From positions 1-64,000 of the forward strand of contig JBAVEN010000049.1 of the NCBI GenBank assembly GCA_049587755.1: a DNA stretch of 64,000 nt. Direction: 5' to 3'. Origin of the DNA: Bog-375 sp049587755 (lineage in GTDB: Bacteria; Acidobacteriota; Terriglobia; Bryobacterales; Bryobacteraceae). Shown here one piece after another: positions 38,323 through 47,711 of the stretch (its first letter is position 1; each line of letters opens with the position of its first letter). The position numbers and the translations under genes are program-made. The notes beneath the pieces were generated by a model. It ran no database searches. It was not told where the DNA came from and saw nothing but the letters and a program-made list of their open reading frames with translations.

Positions 38323-38568
38323 ATGCGCACTCATTATTTCCCTCGCGGTCTTCGCATTTCGCCGGACCTGATGTTATTGACGGCCAGACAGCTTGCCAAG
38401 GACAACGCCGCGTTGTGCGAAGAAGTAAAGCAGCTCAAAGCGGCAGTCAATGTCTACCGCGAGCTTGCCACGATGAAACGCCCGGTAGAGCGCGAGGGTT
38501 CGTTTTTGGGTAAGGTGAGGATCGTCAGAACGAAGCCCGCCGATATCCGCCGACGCAGCGTCGCATAG
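38323..38568 (+). CDS. Small coiled-coil protein, unknown
   Basis: 81 residues from ATG 38323. The central part is a strong heptad-like helix (LLTARQLAKDNAALCEEVKQ then LKAAVNVYRELA). The C-terminus is basic (KVRIVRTKPADIRRRSVA). There is no good ribosome site, and an AT-rich leader precedes it. It could be a small DNA- or protein-binding factor, or spurious. Confidence 0.35.
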   Translation: MRTHYFPRGLRISPDLMLLTARQLAKDNAALCEEVKQLKAAVNVYRELATMKRPVEREGSFLGKVRIVRTKPADIRRRSVA

Positions 38569-38740
38569 CCGTCGACGATCAGGTTTTCCAGCGGCGGTTG
38601 CCATCTTCCCGCACACCGTCCTGACCGCATCATCTGCGGTGCGTTTTCGCATCCTGGTTAACACCGCCTACGGCGCACTATTGCGCGCTACTTTCTCCAG
38701 GGCACCGGGTTATCATCACCATGCACTTCTCGAGGGGCTT

Positions 38741-40309
38741 ATGAAGCAGCTTTTTCTAATCGCCGCATTCACCGCCATGGCGGCGCCCTACCCCGCTGCC
38801 GGCCAGACCACGCGCCCGGCGATGGGCGACGTGGCCGCTGCCCGTTTCCTCGACCAGGCCACCTGGGGACCTACACCGGCCTCCATCGCGCACCTGCAAC
38901 AGATGGGCATCCGCGCCTGGCTGGCGGCACAATTCGCGCTGAACACCTCCGACCTGCCGGATCAGCCGATCCTGAATTCGGCCGGGAAGTCGAATCGCGA
39001 TCTGACTCCGGTGCAGCGTGCGTTTTTGGAGAACGCGGTCAACGGGCCGGATCAACTGCGGCAGCGCGTGGCGTTCGCCCTGTCAGAGATTTTCGTCGCC
39101 TCGGCGGTGCAGGTGGGACCTGCCTATGCCATTCCACCCTACTGGCGCGTACTCCGCGACAATGCGTTCGGCAACTACCGAAGCATCATCAAAGTGGTCA
39201 CGCTGAACCCGGCCATGGGAGCCTATCTCAACATGGCCAATAACAATAAGGGAGATCCCGCCAAGGGTACGTCGGCCAATGAGAACTACGCCCGGGAGCT
39301 GATGCAGTTATTCACGCTGGGCCTGACCCAGTTCCATCTCGACGGCAGCCCGGTGCTCGATGCCAGCGGTAACCCGGTTCCCACTTACGACCAGGCGGAA
39401 GTCACCAGCCAAGCCAAGATGCTGACCGGCTGGACGTTTGCTACCGCGCCCGGCGCCACGCCCAAGAACAACAACCCGGCCTATTACTTCGGCCAGATGA
39501 TCGCGGTGGAAGCCGAGCACGACACCAGCGCCAAAACCATTTTCGGCGGCATACAGATTCCCGCCGGCCAGACGGCCGAGCAGGACCTGGAATCGCTGCT
39601 GGACGCTTTGATGGCGCAACCCACCATGGCGCCGTTCGTCTGCCAGCAACTGATTCAGCATCTGGTCACCAGCAATCCGAGCCCGGCCTACATCGAGCGA
39701 GTGGCAACCGTGTTCGAGGACAACGGCGAGGGAGTCCGTGGCGACATGCGGGCGGTAATCAAGGCGATTCTCACCGATCCGGAAGCGCGCGCCGGCGACG
39801 ATCCCAGTGCCGCGCCCAACCCGGGCTTCGGGCACCTGCGCGAGCCGGCGCTGTTCATGGCCAACCTGCTGCGCGGCCTGAATGCGACGCTTGGCTCCGC
39901 CAGCACAATCTATAACGACGCCAATCTGATGGGGCAGGACCTGTTCTACGAACCCAGCGTGTTCAGCTATTTTTCGCCGCTCTACCGGATTTCGGATGGG
40001 CAGCTCGCTCCCGAGTTCCAGCTCTATTCGACGCAATCCGCGGCCGAGCGGGCCGATATCGTCAACTCCGCGCTCTATGGGCACCTGGACAAAAGCACCA
40101 CCGTCGATCTTACGTCGTTCGTGAGTTACGGCAACGACGTGAGCGGGCTGATCGATTACGCCAGCTATGTTTTCCTGCACCACACCATGCCGCCGGGACT
40201 GCTGGAGCAAGCCTCGGCGGCGGCCGAAGCGGCGGCTAGCCCGATGGCGAGAGCCCAGGCGGTTCTCTACCTGGTGCTGACCTCGAGCGACTACCAGGTG
40301 ATTCAGTAA
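38741..40309 (+). CDS. DUF1800 exported protein
   Basis: 522 residues from ATG 38741 with a signal peptide (MKQLFLIAAFTAMAAPYPAA). The DUF1800 signature is clear: AARFLDQATWGPTPASIAHL, QRVAFALSEIFVAS, ANENYARELMQLFTLGL (helical core with ARELMELF-type motif), MLTGWTF and FVCQQLIQHLVTSNPSP. Function is unknown. In many bacteria the gene is followed by a DUF1501 gene, here at 40323 after a 13-bp gap, and the products are thought to act together at the cell surface. The first 34 codons of the longer frame are not conserved. Confidence 0.9.
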   Translation: MKQLFLIAAFTAMAAPYPAAGQTTRPAMGDVAAARFLDQATWGPTPASIAHLQQMGIRAWLAAQFALNTSDLPDQPILNSAGKSNRDLTPVQRAFLENAVNGPDQLRQRVAFALSEIFVASAVQVGPAYAIPPYWRVLRDNAFGNYRSIIKVVTLNPAMGAYLNMANNNKGDPAKGTSANENYARELMQLFTLGLTQFHLDGSPVLDASGNPVPTYDQAEVTSQAKMLTGWTFATAPGATPKNNNPAYYFGQMIAVEAEHDTSAKTIFGGIQIPAGQTAEQDLESLLDALMAQPTMAPFVCQQLIQHLVTSNPSPAYIERVATVFEDNGEGVRGDMRAVIKAILTDPEARAGDDPSAAPNPGFGHLREPALFMANLLRGLNATLGSASTIYNDANLMGQDLFYEPSVFSYFSPLYRISDGQLAPEFQLYSTQSAAERADIVNSALYGHLDKSTTVDLTSFVSYGNDVSGLIDYASYVFLHHTMPPGLLEQASAAAEAAASPMARAQAVLYLVLTSSDYQVIQ

Positions 40310-40322
40310 AGGAGCCAAGCAG

Positions 40323-41663
40323 ATGTTTTCACGCCGTGGATTCATTCGCATCGGAGCTGCCTCGGTAGGCACGCTGGCGCTCCGCCCGTTCGGCCTGCTG
40401 CCGGCCATGGCAGCGAGCAGCTCCAACTACCGCGCCCTGGTCTGTGTGTTTCTGTTCGGCGGCAACGATTCCAACAATAGTGTGGTTCCGCTCGACGATG
40501 TGGACTATCAGGCATACCTGACGGCACGCGGCGCCCTCGGTCTGGCCACCAGCTCCCTGGTTCAAGTGAGCGATGCGACCGGCGCGCCTTACGGCTTCCA
40601 CTCACTGCTCACGGAGCTCGCCTCCCTGTTTAACAGCAAGCAACTGGCGGTGGTGGCCAATGTCGGCCCCCTGGTAGCGCCGCTGACTCAGGCGCAGTAC
40701 CAGGCGCAACAGGGCTTGATCCCGTCCAACCTCTTCTCTCATGCCGACCAACAGTTGGAATGGCAGACGTCTGTCGCCCAGGGCAACAGCCCCACCGGTT
40801 GGAGCGGCCGGGCCGCCGATTACATCACGGCGCAGAAGATCAACTCGTCCTCGTTCCCGGTTTTCATGTCGATGGCGGGCAACGTGCTGCAGGGCGCGGG
40901 AGCGAACACCCAACTGGTGGCGGTGGCGCCAGGCCAATCGTTGCAGCTTGCCGGCTTCAACAGTTCCGCTGCCTCCCAAGCACGCTGGAACGCGCTCAAC
41001 AGCCTGATCTCGACCGATAGCGGCGTAGCGCTGGTGCAGGCTGCCAACAACACGCTGGCCAACAGCATCAGTGATGCCAAGGCACTGAGCGACGCGCTGA
41101 GCAAGTCCACTCCGCTCAAGACGCAGTTTCCCAAGACCACGCTGGCGGCGCAACTTCAGCAAGTGGCCGAAATCATCCAAGTGCAGGCCGATTTGGGAGT
41201 GAGCCGGCAGATCTTCTTCTGTTCGCTTGGCGGCTTCGACACGCACACCGCCGAGCTGTCGACGCACAACCAGCTCTACCCGCAGGTGAGCCAGGCGCTG
41301 GCTGCGTTCTACGATGCCACCGAGGAGCTGGGCGTGGCGGACAGCGTTACCACATTCACCGAATCCGATTTCAATCGCACCTTGCAGCCCACTTCCGGCT
41401 ATGGCAGCGACCATGCCTGGGGCGGCCATCACTTCGTCCTCGGGGGCGCCGTCCAGGGAGGGCAGATCTTCGGCAAGTTTCCGTCGCTGCAATTGGGCGG
41501 GCCGGACGATACCGACGTGCGGGGACGATGGATTCCCACCACTTCGATCGATCAGTACGGCGCCACGCTCTGCTCGTGGTTTGGCATCCCCAACTCCGGC
41601 TTGACCGGCGTGTTTCCGAACCTCGCCAATTTTCCGGCGGCCAATCTTGGCTTCCTGGGCTGA
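40323..41663 (+). CDS. DUF1501 exported protein (TAT signal)
   Basis: 446 residues. The twin-arginine signal SRRGFIRIGAASVGTLALRP is at the start. The DUF1501 sulfatase-like fold shows ALVCVFLFGGNDSNNSVVPL (metal-binding GGND), FFCSLGGFDTHTAEL (GGFDTH) and YGSDHAWGGHHFVLGGAVQG (DHAWGGHH), the hallmark motifs of the family and related to alkaline phosphatase metal sites. A ribosome site (AAAGGAG) lies in the 13-bp gap after the DUF1800 gene, so the two are cotranscribed. Confidence 0.9.
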   Translation: MFSRRGFIRIGAASVGTLALRPFGLLPAMAASSSNYRALVCVFLFGGNDSNNSVVPLDDVDYQAYLTARGALGLATSSLVQVSDATGAPYGFHSLLTELASLFNSKQLAVVANVGPLVAPLTQAQYQAQQGLIPSNLFSHADQQLEWQTSVAQGNSPTGWSGRAADYITAQKINSSSFPVFMSMAGNVLQGAGANTQLVAVAPGQSLQLAGFNSSAASQARWNALNSLISTDSGVALVQAANNTLANSISDAKALSDALSKSTPLKTQFPKTTLAAQLQQVAEIIQVQADLGVSRQIFFCSLGGFDTHTAELSTHNQLYPQVSQALAAFYDATEELGVADSVTTFTESDFNRTLQPTSGYGSDHAWGGHHFVLGGAVQGGQIFGKFPSLQLGGPDDTDVRGRWIPTTSIDQYGATLCSWFGIPNSGLTGVFPNLANFPAANLGFLG

Positions 41664-41708
41664 ATCCGAAGCCGGACCGCGCGGTGGGCTGGGTGCGCTC
41701 GCCCCGCG

Positions 41709-44447
41709 CTATTGTTGGACCGTCAGGTTCACACCCTGGGGCGATGACACCCCGTCGACGGTAGCGACAATCGGGTAATCGCCATTGGCCAAGGTCGGCA
41801 CGGTGACGTAGAGCTGGTACAGTCCGGCGGATCCCGGTGATAGCAAGGTCCACTGCACCGTCGCTGGAAGGCCCCCTATCGTTGCCGTTACTCCGTTGAC
41901 GCTGTAATATTGCGTCGAGCTCGCCGGTATTATCTGGCCGGCAGGAGCCGCCGGAGTAGTGGGGCCAAATCCAGTGCCCCATAAATAGATGCCTTCGCCC
42001 GGTTGGGCGGGCGCGGTCGTCTGGCCGGGGATCGCTCCATTCTTCACCAGAGGGTCGTAGTTAAGGTCCGTAGCGATCGCATAGTTGCCCGCCCACTGGA
42101 AAAACGCCGGCTGCACTGACGGCGCGGTCATGATGTAGGGCTCGCTCGTCCCCGCCGAGGTGGTCACTGTAACCGCCGTTGGACCCGGGCCGAGATTCGG
42201 CGCCAGGACATTGATCTGCCCGGGACTGACGTAAGACGGGTAGCCCGGCAGTCCTCCCACGGTGACGCTCACTCCCGCAAGCTTGGTCGGTAACTGGCCA
42301 TTGACCCCGATGGAGCTATTCCAGTTCACAGCCGTGCTGGCGGGCGCGAGATTCGAGCCATAAATTGAGAAATACGTGCCTGCTGAGACACCTGGTTGCC
42401 CGCCACCTGCGTTCCCTATCCCAGCGATTACCGGCAGCGATAAAGCCGTGCCTGACGCGGGTCCCGCGCGGAGGTTATCCAGGTAATAGGTCCCGGGGTT
42501 GCCAAAGTACACGTACAAGGTGCTTACGCTGCTCAGATCCGGCGTGGTCGCTGTGGCTCCGCTGCCTGGATAGCACACGAGGGCCGAGGGCTCGAGCTGC
42601 ACCGTCAAGGTTGTGGTGGAAAACAGGTTCAGGGGCTGCCAGGTCGGGCCGCTGTTCTGGCACCAGAGGTTACTCGATCCGGACTGGAATGCGAAGGCGG
42701 AGTAAGTTCCCACCGAGGTTGTCCCGACGTCTACCGCCAGCGACGGCCAGTTGGAAAGGTTGACCGGGTTGGGGAACGTGACGCCGAACCAGCCGCCGGC
42801 GGCCACGTTTACCTGCAGGGAGAAACTGCCGTCGCTATGGAAGGTCGGGCTGAGAGCAACCGTGCCGGCGGCCCCACTCGACACGTTCGCGCCCCATCCG
42901 TCGGTGCCCGATTCGAACGAATCGAGTATCGCCCAGCCCGTCAGCGCTGGATTCACGGTTACAAACAGGTAGCCGACGTTGGACACCTGCTGGTTACTGT
43001 CTTTGACCGTGTAGGAACCAAAAGGAATTCCGACATAGCCGGCCTGGGGCGTGAACTGGATGGTCTGCCCGACGACATTGAACACGCCGCCAGTGACGGT
43101 AAGGGAGGCCTGCTGGTCCTGTGGGTTGGTGCCGAGATTGATGGTGGTGGGGTCAATCGTTGCACCGCCATACGCGACGTCGTTCGACAAAACGTTGAGA
43201 GTAGCCGGCTGGCCAACGGTCGTGGTCGCCCATTGATAGCCGGCGACGGGTGGGAGTTGCTGCGTCGAGCCTGCCATCAGTTGGGCGAAATCGTCCATCA
43301 GCCACAGCACCGGGCTGCCCGCTTCTTCATCGAACGTGCTCGCCGCTTCCGCATTGGCGGGTGTAGGCGTGCCCGGCAGGACGTCCCAGAACATGGCGCC
43401 GCTGCCGCCCCCGCTAAATATCCGGTTGGTCCAATCGTTGTAAATAAACTCCTTCGCGTTGCCGGACATCAGGCCGAACTCACCCATGTACAGAGGCTTG
43501 CCAAGCTCTTGCGCTTCCTGCAGGTGCTGGTTGATGTAGTCCTCTGTCCAGGCGATGCTCTCGCCCCAGGAATCCGGGTAGAGGTGAAGTCCCACGAGAT
43601 CGATTTGCTTAACGTTTGAGAAGTTGTAGCTATCGACGCCGTTGCTCGCGCAGGAAGGGCTGCAGAAGTAACCTTCGTCGCCCACTGCCACCAGGTGATT
43701 CGAGTCGATGCTCTTGACGTACGCTGACGCATTGGTGATCCAGGTGACGATCGTTTGCGTGTTGCAATTCCCCGACGTGCCGTAGCCATTGGGCGGTCCT
43801 GAGCCTCCGCACTCAGGCTCGTTCGCCAGCTCCCACGCCATGATGGTCGGGTCGTCTTTGTAAGCTACGTTGTAGGACGGCCCCTGAACCGTGTTCTTGT
43901 GAGTCAGAACATGGCTGACCCAGCTCTCGTACCATTGGAAGATCGTAGGGTCCGTATAGAAATCGTCGTGGTTTTGCAAGCCGCGCCACTTGACGTACGT
44001 ATCCATGCCGCCGAAGTCCGTCCAGTTATTGGTGAGGGTCATGATGAGCTTGATCCCCAACGCGTTGGCTTCGTTGACCGCTAAATCCACGTTGTCCAGG
44101 CCATTAATGGCGCTGTCGTTGTACACCGGCGCGCCGGCGCCCGTGTTGAAGAACTGAAAGAAGAAACCGTTTCCACAGGTGCTGTCGCAAAAGACCCACA
44201 TGCGGACCACCTTAAGATTGCTATTGGCCGTGGTCGTCAGAATCTGCTTCACGGTCGACTGATTCGAATACATCAAGGGATAAGAGTTGGTGCCGCCGAA
44301 GCGGAAGGGCAAGCCGCCCAGCGTCAGCATTCCATTCGACGACTGCACGAACCCGCTTCCCTGGCCCCACGCCAGCGAAGCCAGTCCAACCAAAAACAGC
44401 GCAGCGCGCCAAACGCGCCTGCCCCGGAAACGCAAAATCGTCGGCAT
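41709..44447 (-). CDS. Modular GH5 mannanase-like enzyme with Solibacter-type C-terminal domain
   Basis: 912 residues from ATG 44447. A signal peptide (RAALFLVGLASLAWGQ) precedes a GH5 (subfamily 7-like) catalytic domain to about residue 400. It contains FRFGGTNSYPLMY, MWVFCDSTCG, the acid/base IMAWELANEPECGGSG, and the nucleophile PLYMGEFGLMSG. Then come a cadherin/CshA-like module (LNVLSNDVAYGGATIDPTTI), a jelly-roll module resembling mannan-binding CBM27 (WAILDSFESGTDGWG; YYLDNLRAG), and a final TIGR03437-like Solibacter module (IAGIGNAGGGQPGVSAGTYF; YPSYVSPGQINVLAPN). Likely secreted endo-beta-mannanase, with substrate inferred from subfamily resemblance. Convergent with DUF1501. Confidence 0.85.
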   Translation of the reverse strand: MPTILRFRGRRVWRAALFLVGLASLAWGQGSGFVQSSNGMLTLGGLPFRFGGTNSYPLMYSNQSTVKQILTTTANSNLKVVRMWVFCDSTCGNGFFFQFFNTGAGAPVYNDSAINGLDNVDLAVNEANALGIKLIMTLTNNWTDFGGMDTYVKWRGLQNHDDFYTDPTIFQWYESWVSHVLTHKNTVQGPSYNVAYKDDPTIMAWELANEPECGGSGPPNGYGTSGNCNTQTIVTWITNASAYVKSIDSNHLVAVGDEGYFCSPSCASNGVDSYNFSNVKQIDLVGLHLYPDSWGESIAWTEDYINQHLQEAQELGKPLYMGEFGLMSGNAKEFIYNDWTNRIFSGGGSGAMFWDVLPGTPTPANAEAASTFDEEAGSPVLWLMDDFAQLMAGSTQQLPPVAGYQWATTTVGQPATLNVLSNDVAYGGATIDPTTINLGTNPQDQQASLTVTGGVFNVVGQTIQFTPQAGYVGIPFGSYTVKDSNQQVSNVGYLFVTVNPALTGWAILDSFESGTDGWGANVSSGAAGTVALSPTFHSDGSFSLQVNVAAGGWFGVTFPNPVNLSNWPSLAVDVGTTSVGTYSAFAFQSGSSNLWCQNSGPTWQPLNLFSTTTLTVQLEPSALVCYPGSGATATTPDLSSVSTLYVYFGNPGTYYLDNLRAGPASGTALSLPVIAGIGNAGGGQPGVSAGTYFSIYGSNLAPASTAVNWNSSIGVNGQLPTKLAGVSVTVGGLPGYPSYVSPGQINVLAPNLGPGPTAVTVTTSAGTSEPYIMTAPSVQPAFFQWAGNYAIATDLNYDPLVKNGAIPGQTTAPAQPGEGIYLWGTGFGPTTPAAPAGQIIPASSTQYYSVNGVTATIGGLPATVQWTLLSPGSAGLYQLYVTVPTLANGDYPIVATVDGVSSPQGVNLTVQQ

Positions 44448-44587
44448 TTGCAGTTGACCCCCTTGCCCGCGCACGCGAGATGTGGCGGGCCTGCGGCCAT
44501 TCGCGCGTGCCCGGCTCCCACCCGGCCGATCCGGCCGCACGCTCGAATGACTTGCGTACGATTTTACTATCTGGCGCGGTGGCTAGC

Positions 44588-45883
44588 TCACGCGGCCGGT
44601 TCGGGGTGGACCTCGATTTCCTCGGGTTCCACGCCCAGCCGTTCGGGCTCTGGGAGACGGCCGGTGAAGTGGGCCCAGCCCCAGAACAAAGCGGTCGAGG
44701 AGCTGAGCACGCCGGCAATGGCGCCGATGGTGCGCGGGTTCCAGTATTCGCTGGCGATGCCGGCCAGCGTCATCGAAATCAGCATCACGGACCAGGTTGC
44801 CGATTCCATGGTGGCGAAGACGCGTCCGCGAAACCCATCGGGGACGATGCGCAGCAGTTGTGACATGTTGAGAACCGAGCTCATGGCGACGCCGGCGCGC
44901 GACAGGGCGATGAAGAACAGCGCCCAGCCAAAGCCGCGCATCTGGCTGAAGAGAATGTAAGAGCCGCCGTGGACGATGTAGCAGACCACGATGGCGCGCT
45001 TGTAGTTGGTGAAGCTGAGGCGGCGGCCGAAGGTGTAGCCGATCGCCCCTCCCGTCAGCAGGCCCAGGCCGGCGAAGCTCCAGATGATGCCCAGGCCGGC
45101 CGGCCCGCGGTTGAAAACGATTTCGCCGAAAATGGTGAACAGGATTTGCGCCGCGCCGCCGCCGGAGGCCCAGCCGACGTTGATGAGCAGCAGCCCCATC
45201 ACCAGTGGCACGCCACGCATGTAGCGCAGGCCCTCTTTGTACTCGTGCCACGGTCGGACCACTTCGGCTTCCGTGAGGGCGCGCCGCGGCGGATAGAAGC
45301 CGCGCCCGGGCAGGCGCAAACGCGAAATGCAACACGCGGAAACGAGAAACGAGAGTGCATTGCCCACGAACGCCCAGCGGTAGCCGAACTGCATCACGCT
45401 GACGCCGGCGAGGAACGTCCCGATGGTGAGCGTGGTCCACCCCGTTGTCTGGGTGAGTGAGTTCGCGGTGTGCAGCTCCTCGCGGGTGGCGATGGCCGGC
45501 AGAATGGCGGAGCGGCCGGCGGTGAAGAAAGGCGAGGCCCCCATCAGCAGCGCGCTCAACGAATAGAGTAGCCAGGTGTCGCCGCGGCCGATGGCCAGGA
45601 TGAAGCCGAGCGCGACCAGGGCGCGGATCAGGTCGCTCGCGATCATTACATGTTTGCGGTTCAGGCGGTCGAGCACCACCCCGGCCGCGGGCCCTATGAG
45701 CATAGCGGGGATGGCGCGAGAGAGCATCACGCCGCTCACCACCATGCCGGAACGGGTGGCCGCGACGGCGAGGCTGAAGACGGCGATGTTGTTGAAGTGG
45801 TCGCCGATCTCGCTGACCACCTGCCCAATCCAGGTGAAGCGGTAGTTGCGGTTCCCGCTAAGGAGCGAGAGGAAGGCGTTCAA
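44588..45883 (-). CDS. MFS transporter (MFS_3/enterobactin exporter-like)
   Basis: 431 residues from TTG 45883. AAGGAG lies 8 nt upstream, and the TTG overlaps the TGA of the preceding gene. About 12 hydrophobic segments are visible, beginning FLSLLSGNRNYRFTWIGQVV SEIGDH, with the typical loops GPAAGVVLDRLNRKHVMIAS and ALLMGASPFFTAGRSAILPA. This matches the MFS_3 (EntS/macrolide-exporter-like) subgroup. Longer readings to 46126 just translate the neighbour's DNA in another frame. Last gene of the mazG-GNAT-NSAR-MFS operon. It may export a product of that set or a toxic compound. Confidence 0.85.
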   Translation of the reverse strand: MNAFLSLLSGNRNYRFTWIGQVVSEIGDHFNNIAVFSLAVAATRSGMVVSGVMLSRAIPAMLIGPAAGVVLDRLNRKHVMIASDLIRALVALGFILAIGRGDTWLLYSLSALLMGASPFFTAGRSAILPAIATREELHTANSLTQTTGWTTLTIGTFLAGVSVMQFGYRWAFVGNALSFLVSACCISRLRLPGRGFYPPRRALTEAEVVRPWHEYKEGLRYMRGVPLVMGLLLINVGWASGGGAAQILFTIFGEIVFNRGPAGLGIIWSFAGLGLLTGGAIGYTFGRRLSFTNYKRAIVVCYIVHGGSYILFSQMRGFGWALFFIALSRAGVAMSSVLNMSQLLRIVPDGFRGRVFATMESATWSVMLISMTLAGIASEYWNPRTIGAIAGVLSSSTALFWGWAHFTGRLPEPERLGVEPEEIEVHPEPAA

Positions 45884-46989
45884 CCGGCCGTCTCCTTGCG
45901 CACCGTGATGGCGTCGATGAATTCGCGATCGAGCGCGTAGCCGAAGCCGGGCTGGTCGCGGATTTCGATGGTGCCGCGCGGGGTGGTTTCGACCGCCGGC
46001 TGAGTGATTTCGCGCTGCCAGTAGCGGCGGCTGGCGGAGACGTCTCCAGGCAGCACGAAATTGGGCAGCGTCGCCAGCGCCACGTTGTGCGCGCGGCCGA
46101 TGCCGGCTTCCAGCATGCCGCCGCACCAGACGGGAATGCCGGCCGCCTGGGCCACGTCGTGCAAGCGGCGCGCTTCCGCGAATCCGCCGACGCGGCCCAG
46201 CTTGATGTTGAAAATGCCGCAGGCGCGCAGGCGGATCGCCTGGGCGGCGTGGTGCGCGCTGCGAATCGATTCATCCAGGCAGATGGGCGTCTGCAAACGC
46301 GCCTGCAATTCGGCGTGGTCGATGATGTCGTCGTGAGCCAGCGGTTGCTCAATCATCATCAGGTAAAAGTCGTCCAGCTTGCGCAGGCGGTCGGCGTCGG
46401 CCAGGGTATACGCGGAGTTGGCGTCGGCCATCAGCTTGATGCGCGGAAAGCGCTCCCGCACCCGGGCCACCACGTCCACGTCCCAGCCGGGCTTGATCTT
46501 CATCTTGATGCGCTGATACCCGGCGGCCAGCTCGCGCTCGATGAGTTCGAGCAACTCCTCCACCGAATCCTGGATGCCGATGGAGACGCCGCAGGGGATT
46601 TCACGCCGCGCACCGCCGCCGATCTTTTTCCAAAGCGGCACACCTTCGATGCGCGCGGCCAGGTCCCACACGGCGGTTTCCAGGCCGCCTTTGGCCATGT
46701 TGTGGCCGCGGATGTGGGCCGTGAGAGGATAGACCGCCTCCGGCCCGTCAAGCTCGCGGCCCAGCACGCGCGGGGCGGCGTAATCACGCAGAATCCGCCA
46801 GGCGGATTCGGTCCACTCCTCGTTGTAGAAAGGGTTCTCGCCGGCCGTCACTTCGCCCCAGCCGGAAATGCCGTCTGCCTGCGCTTCCACCAGAATGATG
46901 TGGCGCTCGTAAGTGCGGCCGAAGCTGGTTTCGAAGAAGTGGACGAGCGGCATGCGGATCTGCCGCAGGGTGACGCGCTCGATTTTCAT
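45880..46989 (-). CDS. menC: o-Succinylbenzoate synthase / N-succinylamino acid racemase
   Basis: About 369 residues of the enolase superfamily, MLE subgroup. Motifs are catalytic Lys pair QRIKMKIKPGWD, metal ligands LMADANSAY (Asp about 191), MMIEQPLAHDD (Glu about 216) and ICLDESIRS (Asp about 241), and general base NIKLGRVGG (Lys about 265). Type-2 MenC (OSBS) and NSAR share this sequence type. ATG 46989 overlaps the GNAT stop (ATGA) with GGAG 8 nt upstream, better than ATG 46995. No other menaquinone gene is present, while a GNAT acyltransferase is directly coupled. This is the arrangement known for D-to-L amino acid conversion through N-succinyl intermediates, so NSAR activity is at least as likely as OSBS. 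Confidence 0.85.
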   Translation of the reverse strand: MKIERVTLRQIRMPLVHFFETSFGRTYERHIILVEAQADGISGWGEVTAGENPFYNEEWTESAWRILRDYAAPRVLGRELDGPEAVYPLTAHIRGHNMAKGGLETAVWDLAARIEGVPLWKKIGGGARREIPCGVSIGIQDSVEELLELIERELAAGYQRIKMKIKPGWDVDVVARVRERFPRIKLMADANSAYTLADADRLRKLDDFYLMMIEQPLAHDDIIDHAELQARLQTPICLDESIRSAHHAAQAIRLRACGIFNIKLGRVGGFAEARRLHDVAQAAGIPVWCGGMLEAGIGRAHNVALATLPNFVLPGDVSASRRYWQREITQPAVETTPRGTIEIRDQPGFGYALDREFIDAITVRKETAG

Positions 46990-47711
46990 TTCCATGGCTC
47001 CAGCAGATAGGTTCCCATAGCGGGACCGCGTTCGAACCCGGTCACAGCCAAGCCGCGCGCAAAAGCATCCTGAAACAGCGCCGCATTGGTTTTTTGAATT
47101 TCGCGCGCTCGGACGGAGTCCTGGCTGCGAACCAGCGCGATATCGCTAGGAAACGAGATGCGCTCAGCGGCGTGGACGGGCGGCCGCGTGCCCGCCAGCG
47201 TCTGCCGCACGCGCGGCGAATCCAGCCACCATTCGGCGGTGCAGCGATCGGTGGGAAGGCCGCCGTGCAGAGGGCTGGCGGTGATGCCGTACTGATTCTC
47301 CGTGTAGCGCCGAACGATGGCGCCGAGGCGTTCCAGGTTGAAGTACGCGTTCTTGAGCTCGAGCGGATCGAAGGTCCATTCAATCAGGCCGATGCCGCGG
47401 GCGAGCGCGTCTTCACGCTGGCGGAGCTTGAGGCGGCCGCCGATACCCGAATCGCGGTATTCCGGCAGCACGCCCAGCATGTGGCTGTGCAGATACGGCG
47501 CGGGGCCTGGCTTGACGCCGGGGATGGCGAAACAGAAGGCGATGAGGCGATCGCCGTCGTACGCGCCGAATATGTGCCCGCCCACTCTGTCGAGCACTAC
47601 CAGGAACCGCATCGGCAGCAGGTCGATGGCGTCGAAGCCCCAGACCTCTTTCTGCAATTCGACCACGCCGGCGTACTGGGAGAGCTCGTGCAGCGGCCGA
47701 ATGTCGATCAC
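46986..47711 (-). CDS. GNAT-superfamily acyltransferase (COG3375-like)
   Basis: About 241 residues. GTG 47711 overlaps the mazG TGA (GTGA) with AGGAAG upstream, so it is preferred to ATG 47729. The acyl-CoA-binding motif region is LHSHMLGVLPEYRDSGIGGR followed by LKLRQREDALARGIGLIEWT. EVWGFDAIDLLPMRFLVVLD precedes it, and a C-terminal domain of about 100 residues holds substrate-specific elements (TAEWWLDSPRVRQTL). Homologues are often found next to NSAR-type menC genes, where they are N-succinyltransferases for amino acids. Coupling on both sides supports a shared pathway. Confidence 0.8.
   Translation of the reverse strand: MIDIRPLHELSQYAGVVELQKEVWGFDAIDLLPMRFLVVLDRVGGHIFGAYDGDRLIAFCFAIPGVKPGPAPYLHSHMLGVLPEYRDSGIGGRLKLRQREDALARGIGLIEWTFDPLELKNAYFNLERLGAIVRRYTENQYGITASPLHGGLPTDRCTAEWWLDSPRVRQTLAGTRPPVHAAERISFPSDIALVRSQDSVRAREIQKTNAALFQDAFARGLAVTGFERGPAMGTYLLEPWK

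Noticed and set aside
42837..43619. Open frame of 260 codons on the plus strand
   Set aside because: Antisense to the GH5 mannanase-like gene, whose catalytic motifs are unambiguous.
46087..47010. Open frame of 307 codons on the plus strand
   Set aside because: Antisense to the NSAR/menC-like gene, which has all catalytic residues.
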